Notes: a model not told the origin generated them from the sequence alone. Numbered from the stretch's first letter, positions 40,611 to 48,665 are shown. The stretch is DNA of 64,000 nt from Mycetocola miduiensis (GCF_900115155.1 NZ_FOVM01000002.1:250550-314549), one strand, 5' to 3'. A program made the numbers and translations.

Positions 40611-40638
40611 TTGCCGCCGATTTTTTCGGAGGTACGAT
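40611..40638 (+). promoter_or_regulatory. Promoter of the 40645 gene (leaderless)
   Basis: TTGCCG at 40611-40616, a 16-base spacer and TACGAT at 40633-40638, which ends 6 bases before the ATG at 40645. Confidence 0.65.
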
Positions 40639-40644
40639 GCTGGC

Positions 40645-41238
40645 ATGCTGGTCGAGGGCTCGATTCGCTGGCAGATCACTGAGGACTGTCCGAGAGATCT
40701 GTTGCTTGCGCTTGCCTTGCGGGAACTCGGCGGCCTGAGCGACATCTGTGAAGAGCAGATTCCGCCGGCAGACCCCATGCTTGAACCTGTCGACCGGGGT
40801 GGCATCGATACCGACGCCCTGGCAGCTCAGTGGCGCGGCTGGTGGGCGGGCATCGTCCGCCGGGCCACCCGCCCGTTCATCAGCCAGGTTCGGCCACCGC
40901 ACTTCGAGGTCTTCGACCGCGCCCTTGAGCTCCAGGAGCTCGTCTACAACTGCTACGACACCGCGATGGCCTGGGTCGAGGACCGCCACGCGGAATACCT
41001 GCGTGCTGTCGCGGCGCGGGAGCATCCGCTCGCCGACGCCTATGAACTCGTTCAACGGCGGCAGTTCGAACTGCGCAGGCAGAGCGGCTCGTTCCGGCTG
41101 GACCTCGAGGTGCTCCCCGTGCGCGGTGTAGGGGCGTGGGTCGTTGCCCCCGACACGGTGATCATCAGCCAGACGCTGCGGTACGACCCTGTTGCGTTCC
41201 GGGAGTGGCTGAAGCCGGTCGTGATCGCTCTCGTCTGA
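40645..41238 (+). CDS. Conserved hypothetical protein, 197 aa
   Basis: A 197-residue soluble protein of unknown function with no recognised domain. It is mixed in character, with Trp-rich stretches (RWQ, QWRGWWAGIVRRA), a helical VFDRALELQELVYNCYDTAMAWVEDRHAEYLRA region, and a beta-like C-terminus (LDLEVLPVRGVGAWVVAPDTVIIS). The promoter hexamer TACGAT ends 6 bases before ATG 40645, fixing the start at this Met instead of the upstream one at 40558. It stands alone between gatB and a palindrome-rich intergenic region. Confidence 0.7.
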   Translation: MLVEGSIRWQITEDCPRDLLLALALRELGGLSDICEEQIPPADPMLEPVDRGGIDTDALAAQWRGWWAGIVRRATRPFISQVRPPHFEVFDRALELQELVYNCYDTAMAWVEDRHAEYLRAVAAREHPLADAYELVQRRQFELRRQSGSFRLDLEVLPVRGVGAWVVAPDTVIISQTLRYDPVAFREWLKPVVIALV

Positions 41239-41510
41239 GGTCTCCGGTGAGCCGGCCTCGCTGGCACCACCGAACCGGCCGGCCGCCGGGCGGTCGTCGT
41301 GGTTTCGCAGACGCTCGATGAGACGCCGACCGGGGGAGATCCGATTTCGGCTGCCCGACGGCTCGGTGGCATCGTCGACTCGGCAAATGTCGTGGCATCA
41401 CGGGAGTGTGCGTGTTCCGTCTTGTTCGACCATACCTTCGAGGTCGTGCAGTCCGGCCCGATTCTGTGACCGGCGGTCGTCGTGGGCGGAGGAGTTCGTT
41501 CCTGCGCCGA

Positions 41511-41570
41511 TTCACTCGCTGCGGTCGGATTCACGCGGCGCGCCGGGTGAATCCGACCGCAGCGGGTGAA
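41511..41570. repeat. 60-bp palindromic element, copy 1
   Basis: Arms 41511-41534 and 41547-41570 are inverted repeats with one mismatch around a 12-base centre holding GGCGCGCC; AAAGACGC follows. A related element lies at 41874-41933. This one sits in a 368-base gap (41239-41606) with no supported gene; the rest of that gap shows only degenerate GC-rich sequence and the promoter of the next gene. REP-like in size and form. Confidence 0.8.
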
Positions 41571-41594
41571 AAGACGCCTGCGGGGGTCCCCAGC

Positions 41595-41600
41595 TAGGCT
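41595..41600 (+). promoter_or_regulatory. -10 hexamer of the 41607 gene (leaderless)
   Basis: TAGGCT ends 6 bases before the ATG at 41607, 24 bases after the first palindrome. Confidence 0.6.
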
Positions 41601-41606
41601 GCGCGT

Positions 41607-41843
41607 ATGACTCATCGCGCGGCATCCGGGCTGCCCACTCCACTGGTGTGGGGGCTCGCAGCGGGCTACTCGGCGCTCGTGCTCGGTGCGGGCGTGTGGG
41701 TCAGCCTCGCCACGGGCAATTGGTTCGCCGTCCTTTTCGCCATCGGGCTCACCGCCCCTGTCGAAGTCCTGCTTCTGAGCCGGCACCGGCGTCGCAAGGC
41801 AGCGGTTGCCACGGTTTCGGCACCGGCAGTCCGCTCCGAGTGA
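41607..41843 (+). CDS. Small membrane protein with two helices
   Basis: A 78-residue protein with two hydrophobic segments (about residues 12-34 and 38-57), then a basic LSRHRRRK end that should stay in the cytoplasm. Function unknown. ATG 41607 is at leaderless spacing from TAGGCT. The gene is bracketed by two related 60-bp palindromes (41511-41570 and 41874-41933), an arrangement not seen elsewhere in the window. It is located between a hypothetical gene and dinB. I cannot link it to a named family. Confidence 0.65.
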   Translation: MTHRAASGLPTPLVWGLAAGYSALVLGAGVWVSLATGNWFAVLFAIGLTAPVEVLLLSRHRRRKAAVATVSAPAVRSE

Positions 41844-41873
41844 ACGCCAGCAGCGGAGACTGCTGACCGCCAC

Positions 41874-41933
41874 TTCACCCGTTCCGGACCGAAACACCCG
41901 GCGCGCCGCGTGAAACCGACCGGAACGCGTGAA
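41874..41933. repeat. 60-bp palindromic element, copy 2
   Basis: Same 24-12-24 layout as copy 1: it begins TTCACCCG, has the GGCGCGCC centre, ends GTGAA and continues with AAGACGC. Arms 41874-41897 and 41910-41933 pair well at the outer half but have several inner mismatches, so it is more decayed. Lies 30 bases after the small membrane gene. Confidence 0.75.
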
Positions 41934-42027
41934 AAGACGCGGGGAAAGCGGCGAAATCGGATGTCGGCGGCAGGCCCACTCTCGAACACACGTTCGCATC
42001 TTCTCTGCGCTGTGGGACAATTGGCGT

Positions 42028-43275
42028 ATGAGCAAACAGGACGGCAGCGCCAGGCAGGTATCTGCCGTCAATGATGAAGGCGCTCACATCCTGCACATCG
42101 ACATGGACGCTTTCTTCGCCTCCGTCGAACTGCTCGACTATCCCGAACTCCGCGGCAAACCCGTGATCATCGGGCATGCCGAAGGTCGCTCGGTGGTCAC
42201 GAGCGCCACCTACGAAGCCCGCCGGTTCGGTGTGTCGGCAGCGATGCCGGTGTCGAAGGCCATGCGGTTGTGCCCGCAGGCCGTCGTCCTGCCCCCGCAT
42301 CACGAGCGATACTCGCACTATTCACGCCAGGTTCTCGGAATCTTCCGGGATGCCACGCCGCTGGTCGAGGCGCTGAGCATCGACGAGGCGTTCCTGGATG
42401 TGTCAGGTGCGCGGCGACTGATCGGCTCTCCCGCCCAGGTGGGACAGCTGATCCGTGAGCGGGTGCACCGCGAAACGGGCCTCACCTGCTCCGTCGGCGC
42501 AGCGGCGACGAAATTCGTCGCGAAGGTGGCATCCGGTCGGGCCAAACCTGACGGTCTGCTGGTCATTCCACCTGCAGAAACCCTCGCGTTTCTCCACCCT
42601 CTTCCGATCCGCGCGCTCTGGGGGGTCGGGGCGAAGACAGAGGAGTCCCTGCTGCGAATCGGGCTGCACACCGTCGGTGACGTCGCAGACACTCCGCTCG
42701 CCACCCTGAGGAAAGCGGTGGGCGACGCGACGGGCATCAAGTTGCACGATCTCGCACACGGGCGCGATCCACGATCGGTCGTCACCGCGGCGACCGAGAA
42801 GAGCATCGGTCACGAAGTGACTTTTCACACCGACATCACGGACGCCGCCCGATTGCGCCTAGAGCTGCTCCGGCTCGCCGACCAGGTCGCCGTCCGGTTG
42901 CGGAAGGCCGGGTACCTGGCCCGGACAATCGCCATCAAGGTTCGCTTTGATGACTTCACCACGCTGACCCGGTCGCACACGCTCGCCGAGCCATCCAACG
43001 TCGGTCGTCGCCTCTACGAAGAAGCCAACGACCTCTTCACTGCGCTCCAGGTCGACGGGCGACCGGTGCGCCTCGTGGGTGTCCGCGCCGAGCACCTCGT
43101 CGACGGGGACGATCAGATGGCCGCCCTGTGGGACCCGGATGAGGAATGGCGCGACGCCGAGACGACGATCGACTCCCTGCGCGCACGATTTGGGGGAGCG
43201 GCCGTCCGTCGCGCATCCATGCTCACGCGGCCGAGCGGTGAGACAGCGGGCGGCACCCGCGCTCCGCGGGAGTGA
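42028..43275 (+). CDS. dinB: DNA polymerase IV (Y family)
   Basis: A 415-residue Y-family polymerase, DinB type, for translesion synthesis. The palm residues are intact: HIDMDAFFASVE (near residue 26) and the ALSIDEAFLDV motif (near 118). YEARRFGVSAAMP is the fingers segment, the thumb follows (ALWGVGAKTEESLLRIG), and the little-finger domain is in the C-terminal third. No C-terminal beta-clamp QL-type peptide is obvious in the Ser/Thr/Gly/Arg-rich tail. ATG 42028 is 6 bases after GACAAT, which deviates from TANNNT at the first base, so its promoter is less certain. No LexA box was recognised nearby. Confidence 0.93.
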   Translation: MSKQDGSARQVSAVNDEGAHILHIDMDAFFASVELLDYPELRGKPVIIGHAEGRSVVTSATYEARRFGVSAAMPVSKAMRLCPQAVVLPPHHERYSHYSRQVLGIFRDATPLVEALSIDEAFLDVSGARRLIGSPAQVGQLIRERVHRETGLTCSVGAAATKFVAKVASGRAKPDGLLVIPPAETLAFLHPLPIRALWGVGAKTEESLLRIGLHTVGDVADTPLATLRKAVGDATGIKLHDLAHGRDPRSVVTAATEKSIGHEVTFHTDITDAARLRLELLRLADQVAVRLRKAGYLARTIAIKVRFDDFTTLTRSHTLAEPSNVGRRLYEEANDLFTALQVDGRPVRLVGVRAEHLVDGDDQMAALWDPDEEWRDAETTIDSLRARFGGAAVRRASMLTRPSGETAGGTRAPRE

Positions 43276-43291
43276 GATCCGGCGCAACCCC

Positions 43292-43320
43292 TTGGTTCGC
43301 CCGCTGCATCCCGCTAGCGT
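43292..43320 (+). promoter_or_regulatory. Promoter of the GerW-family gene (leaderless)
   Basis: TTGGTT at 43292-43297, a 17-base spacer and TAGCGT at 43315-43320, ending 6 bases before ATG 43327. The best -35/-10 pair seen in the window. Confidence 0.7.
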
Positions 43321-43326
43321 GACGGT

Positions 43327-43686
43327 ATGACAAAACTACCGCTCGACCTGGCCGACAAATTCAAGTCTGTCGGAGTGACCACCGTGTACGGCGACCCCGT
43401 AGACGTCGACGGCGAAAAGCTCGTTCCCGTCGCCCTTGCCTGGTATGGATTCGGTGCCGGTGAGGCCGAAGGCGAAGGCGACGCCTCGTCTGCAACGATG
43501 CACGGAAACGGTGCCGGGTCCGGCGGCGGCGGCGGAGGCTTCGCGCTCCCGATCGGCGCATACCTGAAGAGCCGCGAAGGACTGCGATTCGAACCGAACA
43601 TCGTCTCGCTGGTCGCTGTCGGCATCCCCTTCGTCTGGGTGGTCGGCAGAGCACTCGCGCTCGTCATCCGCGCGCTGAAGAAGTAG
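43327..43686 (+). CDS. GerW/YtfJ family protein
   Basis: A 119-residue protein matching the GerW (YtfJ) family: VYGDPVDVDGEKLVPVA at the N-terminus, a Gly-rich centre with six consecutive glycines, and a hydrophobic C-terminal segment (VSLVAVGIPFVWVVGRAL) that could anchor it. In Bacillus, YtfJ is a spore protein linked to germination; here there are no spore genes in view and the family is also found in non-sporing actinobacteria, so the role is unknown. It is transcribed from a well-formed leaderless promoter and is followed by the TPP riboswitch of the ykoE operon, which starts 45 bases later. Confidence 0.78.
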   Translation: MTKLPLDLADKFKSVGVTTVYGDPVDVDGEKLVPVALAWYGFGAGEAEGEGDASSATMHGNGAGSGGGGGGFALPIGAYLKSREGLRFEPNIVSLVAVGIPFVWVVGRALALVIRALKK

Positions 43687-43730
43687 GAATCGCCCCCGTC
43701 CGGCGGAACCAACTAGACTGACGGTAGTAA

Positions 43731-43817
43731 ACACGGGAGTCCGGTGAACCGGGCTGAGAGGAAGATTCCATAATCTTCGACCGTCGAACCTGATCTGGGT
43801 CATGCCAGCGCAGGGAG
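43731..43817 (+). promoter_or_regulatory. TPP riboswitch (thi box)
   Basis: A classical thiamine pyrophosphate aptamer: CTGAGAGG at 43754-43761 pairs in the pyrimidine-sensing arm, and the conserved CTGATCTGGGTCATGCCAGC segment plus AGGGAG closes the structure at 43789-43817. It lies about 42 bases before the GTG of the YkoE-like gene, a distance typical of translational control in actinobacteria, by hiding the AAGGG ribosome-binding site when TPP is bound. The whole ECF operon is therefore predicted to be repressed by thiamine. Confidence 0.95.
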
Positions 43818-43859
43818 GCAAACTATCTCACTACCCGTGCCCACAGAAGGGCGCGTATC

Positions 43860-44510
43860 GTGCATTCAACTATTCAGGCAACTCCGTCACTCTCCGGTGA
43901 AATCAGGCCGAAACGGAATCTTCGCTGGCGGGTCGTCGACATCGTCGTCGCCAGCGTTCTCGGCGTCGCAGCTGGTGTGATCTTCTGGGCCTGGGGTCTG
44001 GCCTGGGGACCGCTCAGCGCGGCACTGGCGTTCACTCCCGGCCTCGGCGGCCTGCTTGCCGGCGGCTGGCTCTTCGCCGGGGTGCTCGGAGGCCTCGTCA
44101 TCCGAAAGCCCGGCGCTGCGCTCTATACCGAGCTCGTGGCTGCAGCCGTCTCTGCCTTGATCGGAACCGTCTGGGGCTTCGAAACCCTCATTTGGGGACT
44201 TGTCCAGGGCATCGGGGCGGAGATCGTGTTCGCTGCATTCTTCTACGCGAACTGGCGGATCGGGGTCGCCCTGCTCGCGGGTGCTACCACCGGCCTCGCC
44301 GTCGGGCTGCTGGACACCACCTTCACCAGCTACGCGGCGCTCGATGTTGCGGCGAAAACCACCTACGTGGTGAGTGCGATCGTCTCAGGCGTGCTCATCG
44401 CCGGGCTTCTCTCCTGGTTCGCGGTCCGGGGTCTCGCAGCGACGGGGGCGCTCAGCCGTTTCGCCTCCGGAAGGCAAGCCAGAACCGTCACGGGCACCAG
44501 CGGTCAATGA
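43860..44510 (+). CDS. ykoE: ECF transporter S component, YkoE type
   Basis: A 216-residue membrane protein with about five or six hydrophobic helices, the substrate-binding S component of an energy-coupling-factor transporter of YkoE type. LRWRVVDIVVASVLGVAAGVIFW opens the protein and PGLGGLLAGGWLFAGVLGGLVIRKPGAALYTELVAA is the family-like centre. YkoE-type S components carry thiamine or its pyrimidine precursor. The upstream TPP riboswitch supports that. GTG 43860 is preceded by AAGGG at about 10 bases. The stop overlaps the ATPase gene by four bases (ATGA). Confidence 0.88.
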   Translation: MHSTIQATPSLSGEIRPKRNLRWRVVDIVVASVLGVAAGVIFWAWGLAWGPLSAALAFTPGLGGLLAGGWLFAGVLGGLVIRKPGAALYTELVAAAVSALIGTVWGFETLIWGLVQGIGAEIVFAAFFYANWRIGVALLAGATTGLAVGLLDTTFTSYAALDVAAKTTYVVSAIVSGVLIAGLLSWFAVRGLAATGALSRFASGRQARTVTGTSGQ

Positions 44511-46009
44511 CCGCTGCCTTCTCGGCCCGTCCCGTCCCTGGCGCGCAGATTCGCGCCAGGGATTGGGGCTGGCGGCACGCCGGCCGCGGTACCCCGGCCG
44601 TTTCTGCGCTCGACCTCGACATCGAAGCAGGGGAGCGGGTGCTGCTCCTTGGAGCCTCAGGTGCGGGCAAATCGACGTTGCTTCAGGCGATGGCCGGGGT
44701 GCTCGGCGGCGAAGAGGAAGGCGACGAGTTCGGGTCCATACTGCTCGACGGGCGACGACCTGCGGATGCCCGGGGCCGGGCTGGACTCGTCCTCCAGGAC
44801 CCAGACTCACAGATCGTTCTGGCACGGATCGGGGATGACGTCGCGTTCTCCGCGGAGAACCTCGGGGTTCCGCGGGACGAAATCTGGAAGCGGGTTCGCT
44901 GGGCGCTCGACGCGGTCGGACTTGACCTCCCGCTCAGTTCCTCGTCATCGAACCTCTCCGGTGGGCAGAAACAGCGCCTCGCGCTGGCCGGCGTCCTCGC
45001 GATGCGGCCGGGCCTTCTGCTCCTTGACGAACCCACGGCGAACCTCGACCCGGCAGGCGTGCGGGAGATCCGAGACGTCGTCGACCGCGTTGTCGCCGAT
45101 ACCGCCGCAACACTGGTCGTCGTCGAACACCGGGTCGCCGTCTGGCGGGATGTCGTCGATCGCGTGATCGTGCTGAACCCCGCAGGCGGGATCCTCGCAG
45201 ATGGGCATCCCGATGCCGTCCTCGAACGGGAGGGACCACGCCTCGCCGCCGCCGGAGTGTGGGTCCCAGGCATCCCGCCGCGGGTGGCACCTCGCCCACA
45301 CCGGGTATCACCGGGGCTCGACCTGCTGCAGGCCGCCGACCTCTCGGTCGGCAGGACGCCGTTCGGCTCGAAGGTGCCTTCTGTCGCGGCATCCGGTCTC
45401 GATCTCACCCTTGCCGAGGGCACCGGCACGGCGGTGACGGGAGCGAACGGAACCGGCAAGTCCACCCTGGCCCTGACCCTTGCCGGGCTGCTGGAGCCGG
45501 CCGGAGGAGTTCTGCGTGCCACGCCCACCCTGGCCCGTGGCTTGCCTCCCGCACCGATCCGGTGGAAGTCGCGTTCGCTCCTCACCCGGCTCGGCACCGT
45601 CTTCCAGGAACCGGAGCACCAGTTCCTTGCGCAGAGCGTGCACCGTGAGCTCGCTATCGGTCCGACGGCGCTGAAGCTGGGCCAGGACGAGATCTCCTCG
45701 CGCGTCGATGACCTGCTCCAGCGGTTGCGGTTGGGGCATCTCGCCGACGCGAACCCGTTCACCCTCTCCGGAGGCGAGAAACGCCGGCTTTCCGTTGCGA
45801 CCGTGCTGGCAACGCGGCCGCAGGTTCTGCTGCTCGACGAGCCCACCTTCGGGCAGGATGCGGTGACCTGGGGCGAGCTCGTCTCGCTGCTCGGTGAACT
45901 GGTCGACGGCGGCAGCTCTGTCGTCACCGTGACGCATGACCTCGCGCTTGTCGCCGCGTTCGCTGACCACGAGCTCGTCCTCGGCTCGGCCACCGAGGTA
46001 CGGGCATGA
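44507..46009 (+). CDS. ykoD: ECF transporter double ATPase, YkoD type
   Basis: A 500-residue protein with two fused ABC ATPase domains. Domain 1 (about 10-235) has Walker A LGASGAGKSTLL, signature LSGGQKQRLALAG and Walker B LLLLDEPTANLD. Domain 2 (about 270-500) has TGANGTGKSTLALT, LSGGEKRRLSVATV and VLLLDEPTFGQD. The tandem form corresponds to fused EcfA/EcfA', as in YkoD. It powers transport by the S and T components encoded on either side. Start ATG 44507 overlaps the ykoE stop, and its stop overlaps the start of ykoC; all three are translationally coupled. Confidence 0.92.
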   Translation: MTAAFSARPVPGAQIRARDWGWRHAGRGTPAVSALDLDIEAGERVLLLGASGAGKSTLLQAMAGVLGGEEEGDEFGSILLDGRRPADARGRAGLVLQDPDSQIVLARIGDDVAFSAENLGVPRDEIWKRVRWALDAVGLDLPLSSSSSNLSGGQKQRLALAGVLAMRPGLLLLDEPTANLDPAGVREIRDVVDRVVADTAATLVVVEHRVAVWRDVVDRVIVLNPAGGILADGHPDAVLEREGPRLAAAGVWVPGIPPRVAPRPHRVSPGLDLLQAADLSVGRTPFGSKVPSVAASGLDLTLAEGTGTAVTGANGTGKSTLALTLAGLLEPAGGVLRATPTLARGLPPAPIRWKSRSLLTRLGTVFQEPEHQFLAQSVHRELAIGPTALKLGQDEISSRVDDLLQRLRLGHLADANPFTLSGGEKRRLSVATVLATRPQVLLLDEPTFGQDAVTWGELVSLLGELVDGGSSVVTVTHDLALVAAFADHELVLGSATEVRA

Positions 46010-46794
46010 GCGCACTCCTGCCCGAGATTCAGGATTCCGCTATCGCGCGCGTCAACCCGGTCGCGAAGCTCGCTGTTGCTGTCTTCCTCAGCGTCACGCT
46101 TCTCCTCTCGATCGACGTCGTGTCGGCATCCGTCGCGCTGCTGCTCGTCGGCATCCTCCTTTTCTGGTCAGGACTCGATGCACGCCAGTTCTGGATGCGC
46201 ACGGCGCCTCTGTGGCTCGCGGCGCCGTTCGCCGGGCTGACGACGGTGCTGTACGGCGAGGACAGCGGCGCGGTCTTGTTCGAATGGGGACTGATCTCGG
46301 TCACGGAAGGCTCGCTCACCCTCGGCCTGTCGATCACGCTCAGGGTTCTGGCGATCGGGCTGCCGAGCATCGTTCTGTTTGCCACCACCGATCCCACAGA
46401 CCTCGCCGACGGCCTCGCGCAAGTGTTGCGGTTGCCCGCTCGATTCGTTCTCGGCGGCCTGGCGGGGGTGCGGATGATCGGACTGTTTCTCGACGACTGG
46501 CGTGCTCTCGGCCAGGCCCGCCGTGCGCGGGGTGTCGGCGACTCCCATGCGCTCGTGCGCCTCGGTACGCAGGCGTTCGCCCTGCTCGTCCTTGCCATCC
46601 GGCGAGGCAGCAAACTCGCGACGGCGATGGAGGCGAAGGGATTCGGATCCGACATCGCGAGGACCTGGGCGCGGCCGTCCCGCTTCGGCGTCGCTGAGGT
46701 GGTGCTCATCGGAATCGGAATCGGCATCGCCGGAGTGTCTGTTGCCGCGGCGGTGTATGCAGGAACCTGGAGCTTCATCCTTGACCGGTCGTGA
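46006..46794 (+). CDS. ykoC: ECF transporter T component, YkoC type
   Basis: A 262-residue membrane protein, the transmembrane T component that couples the ATPases to the S component. VNPVAKLAVAVFLSVTLLL is a typical EcfT N-terminus. The two cytoplasmic A-R-G-type coupling motifs are visible as QARRARGVGD (near residue 168) and AMEAKGFGSD (near residue 208). It overlaps ykoD by four bases (ATGA). Substrate inferred from the riboswitch to be thiamine or hydroxymethylpyrimidine. Confidence 0.9.
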   Translation: MSALLPEIQDSAIARVNPVAKLAVAVFLSVTLLLSIDVVSASVALLLVGILLFWSGLDARQFWMRTAPLWLAAPFAGLTTVLYGEDSGAVLFEWGLISVTEGSLTLGLSITLRVLAIGLPSIVLFATTDPTDLADGLAQVLRLPARFVLGGLAGVRMIGLFLDDWRALGQARRARGVGDSHALVRLGTQAFALLVLAIRRGSKLATAMEAKGFGSDIARTWARPSRFGVAEVVLIGIGIGIAGVSVAAAVYAGTWSFILDRS

Positions 46795-46804
46795 CTCTGC
46801 ACGG

Positions 46805-47359
46805 GTGGGGGCACCGGTCGTCGTGAGCGTCGACGAGGCGGTGACCCGGATTCTTGCGCTCCGCTCCCTGCCCGTTGAGACGGTTCTGCTCGACGGTCCG
46901 AGTGGAGCCGGCAAGTCGACCCTCGCAGACGCACTGGCCTCCGCGTGGGCGGGAGCGGTCGGCCTCGTGCGGATGGACGACATCTATCCAGGCTGGGGCG
47001 GGCTCTCCGCCGCGAGCGGGCACGTGCATGACAGCCTGCTTGAGCCTCGGCGTCGCGGCGTCGAGGCCCGCTGGCGGCGGCACGACTGGGGAACGGGGCA
47101 ATCCGCGGAGTGGCACAGGGTGCCTGGCGACCATTCGCTGATTCTCGAGGGATGCGGTGCGCTGTCGCGCCGCAACGCCTCACTGGCGACGATTCGGATC
47201 TGGCTCGACGCCGACGACGAGGTGCGCAAGCAGCGGGCGCTCGCGCGGGACCAGGGCGGCTTCGACGCCCACTGGGACGGCTGGCAACACCAGTTCGGCG
47301 TGTTCCTTGCGCAGGAGGCGCCGGTCGACGCGGCTGACCTGGTTCTCCGCATGCCGTGA
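46805..47359 (+). CDS. P-loop kinase (uridine kinase-like)
   Basis: A protein of about 184 residues with a P-loop VLLDGPSGAGKSTLADAL near residue 22 and the downstream segments RMDDIYPGWGGL, LLEGCGALS and IRIWLDADDEVRKQRALARD. These fit the uridine kinase/phosphoribulokinase-like group of nucleoside kinases. The start is uncertain: GTG 46805 or GTG 46823, neither with a good ribosome-binding site; translational coupling to ykoC, whose stop is 10 bases upstream, is likely. Placement behind a TPP-riboswitch ECF operon raises the possibility that it phosphorylates an imported thiamine precursor, but this is inference; the sequence itself only supports a small-molecule kinase. Confidence 0.72.
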   Translation: MGAPVVVSVDEAVTRILALRSLPVETVLLDGPSGAGKSTLADALASAWAGAVGLVRMDDIYPGWGGLSAASGHVHDSLLEPRRRGVEARWRRHDWGTGQSAEWHRVPGDHSLILEGCGALSRRNASLATIRIWLDADDEVRKQRALARDQGGFDAHWDGWQHQFGVFLAQEAPVDAADLVLRMP

Positions 47360-47374
47360 CACGACCGTGTCGGC

Positions 47375-48607
47375 TCAGAACGAGTCGATCCATGCGTCGA
47401 TGACGATGGCCGGGTGACCCAGCCGCCAGAAAAAGTCCGGGTCGTAAACCGCGGAATCGATTTTGAGCGGAACGGTGCGCTCGGTGCCGGAGCCGTCATC
47501 CACGAGGATGCTGCCGATCGTGGCTCCCGCCCCTGCCGTCGTCACCGGGTCGGTGTCCACGGTGATCGACGGTGTCGTTCGTATCCACCGGAGTGTGTCC
47601 GGTGACAGTCCGGCGACGCCGCGTGCTGTGTCGCCCCATGCTGTGGTGAGTGTCACCACCGGGGTGCCTTCCGCAATCGCAGGCCGGGCTGAGACTCCTG
47701 CTTTGGCGCTCTCCACGAGCGCCAGCATTCCGGCGTCGAGGGTGTCCCAGTCCGGCTGGCCGAGAAACGCGCCGTATACCCTGAGCGGTCCTTCGACGCC
47801 CTCGACCTTCACGTCGAGTCCGAACTGGAGGCAGATGCCGGCGGCATCCGTGTAGCTGCGGGAAATGCCGATGACACCGTTCTCAGGCATATATGTCGTG
47901 GTGTTGTCCACGCCGCGGCGGCTGGGCAGGCCAGTCACCGGCTCTGACAGGAGCGAAGCGATCGCCGGGGTCTCAAGGGCCAGCGCTGACAAGCGGGCCA
48001 GGTCGGCTGCCGTGCCGACGCTCCGGTCGCTCAGCCCGGTTGCGTCGACGACGACGGTGTCGGCGAGGTCGTTCTCGGCGAGCCAGGAATTCGCGGCGAC
48101 GACGTATTCATCGACGGATCCGAACGCCCACCGCGCGAGAGTGTCGGCGTGGTTGTTGCTCGAGGAGAGCAGCATGGCCTGGAGCATGTCGCGCTCGGTC
48201 CAGGCATCGGCGGTGTACACCGTGACGGTGCGGGTGCCCGAATCACGGTAGTCGATGTAGGACAGGTAGTCGTCGCTCGTGATCGGAACGGTCGGCCCCG
48301 GCTCGTTCTCGTTGAGCGGGTGCCGATCGAGGACCACCAGTGCGGTGATCGCTTTGGTGATGCTTGCCATCGGCATGGGCTCAGTGTTCCCGGCTGCGGC
48401 GAACGGCGCGTCGATCGCGTTGAGCGTGATGGCGCTGGCCCCTGATGCCGGGAGGACCGGCGGGGTGGCGGGTTCGGGGTCGTCGAGTGCGATCCGGGAG
48501 ACGGATGCTGCCGGCAGCGGGCCGAGAAGCGTCGCCGGCCCGTAGAGCCCTGCCCCGAGGATCACCACGGTGCCCGCGAGGATGCCGATTCCGCGTGCTA
48601 CGCCCAC
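47375..48607 (-). CDS. D-alanyl-D-alanine carboxypeptidase family (S11) with altered third motif
   Basis: A 410-residue exported protein of the S11 penicillin-binding group. It has an N-terminal signal/anchor (VARGIGILAGTVVILGAGLY) and the S-x-x-K motif as MASITKAITALV, with the active Ser near residue 82. The S-x-N motif is in AMLLSSSNNHAD. The third motif, normally KTG in a GIKTGYT context, reads ISRSYTDAAG at residues 248-257, so Lys-Thr-Gly is Ser-Arg-Ser (249-251). This Lys normally holds the substrate carboxylate. The enzyme may be inactive or have another role. Start GTG 48607. The gene is convergent with the P-loop kinase. Confidence 0.8.
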   Translation of the reverse strand: MGVARGIGILAGTVVILGAGLYGPATLLGPLPAASVSRIALDDPEPATPPVLPASGASAITLNAIDAPFAAAGNTEPMPMASITKAITALVVLDRHPLNENEPGPTVPITSDDYLSYIDYRDSGTRTVTVYTADAWTERDMLQAMLLSSSNNHADTLARWAFGSVDEYVVAANSWLAENDLADTVVVDATGLSDRSVGTAADLARLSALALETPAIASLLSEPVTGLPSRRGVDNTTTYMPENGVIGISRSYTDAAGICLQFGLDVKVEGVEGPLRVYGAFLGQPDWDTLDAGMLALVESAKAGVSARPAIAEGTPVVTLTTAWGDTARGVAGLSPDTLRWIRTTPSITVDTDPVTTAGAGATIGSILVDDGSGTERTVPLKIDSAVYDPDFFWRLGHPAIVIDAWIDSF

Positions 48608-48665
48608 GGGAGAAACCTTGAAACTGTCACGGCCTCAGGCTAACCCGGCGAGGAAGAATCGCCCG

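Noticed and set aside
42016-42021. GACAAT as a fifteenth leaderless -10 (dinB)
   Set aside because: Spacing fits but the first base is not T, so I left it out of the counted set.
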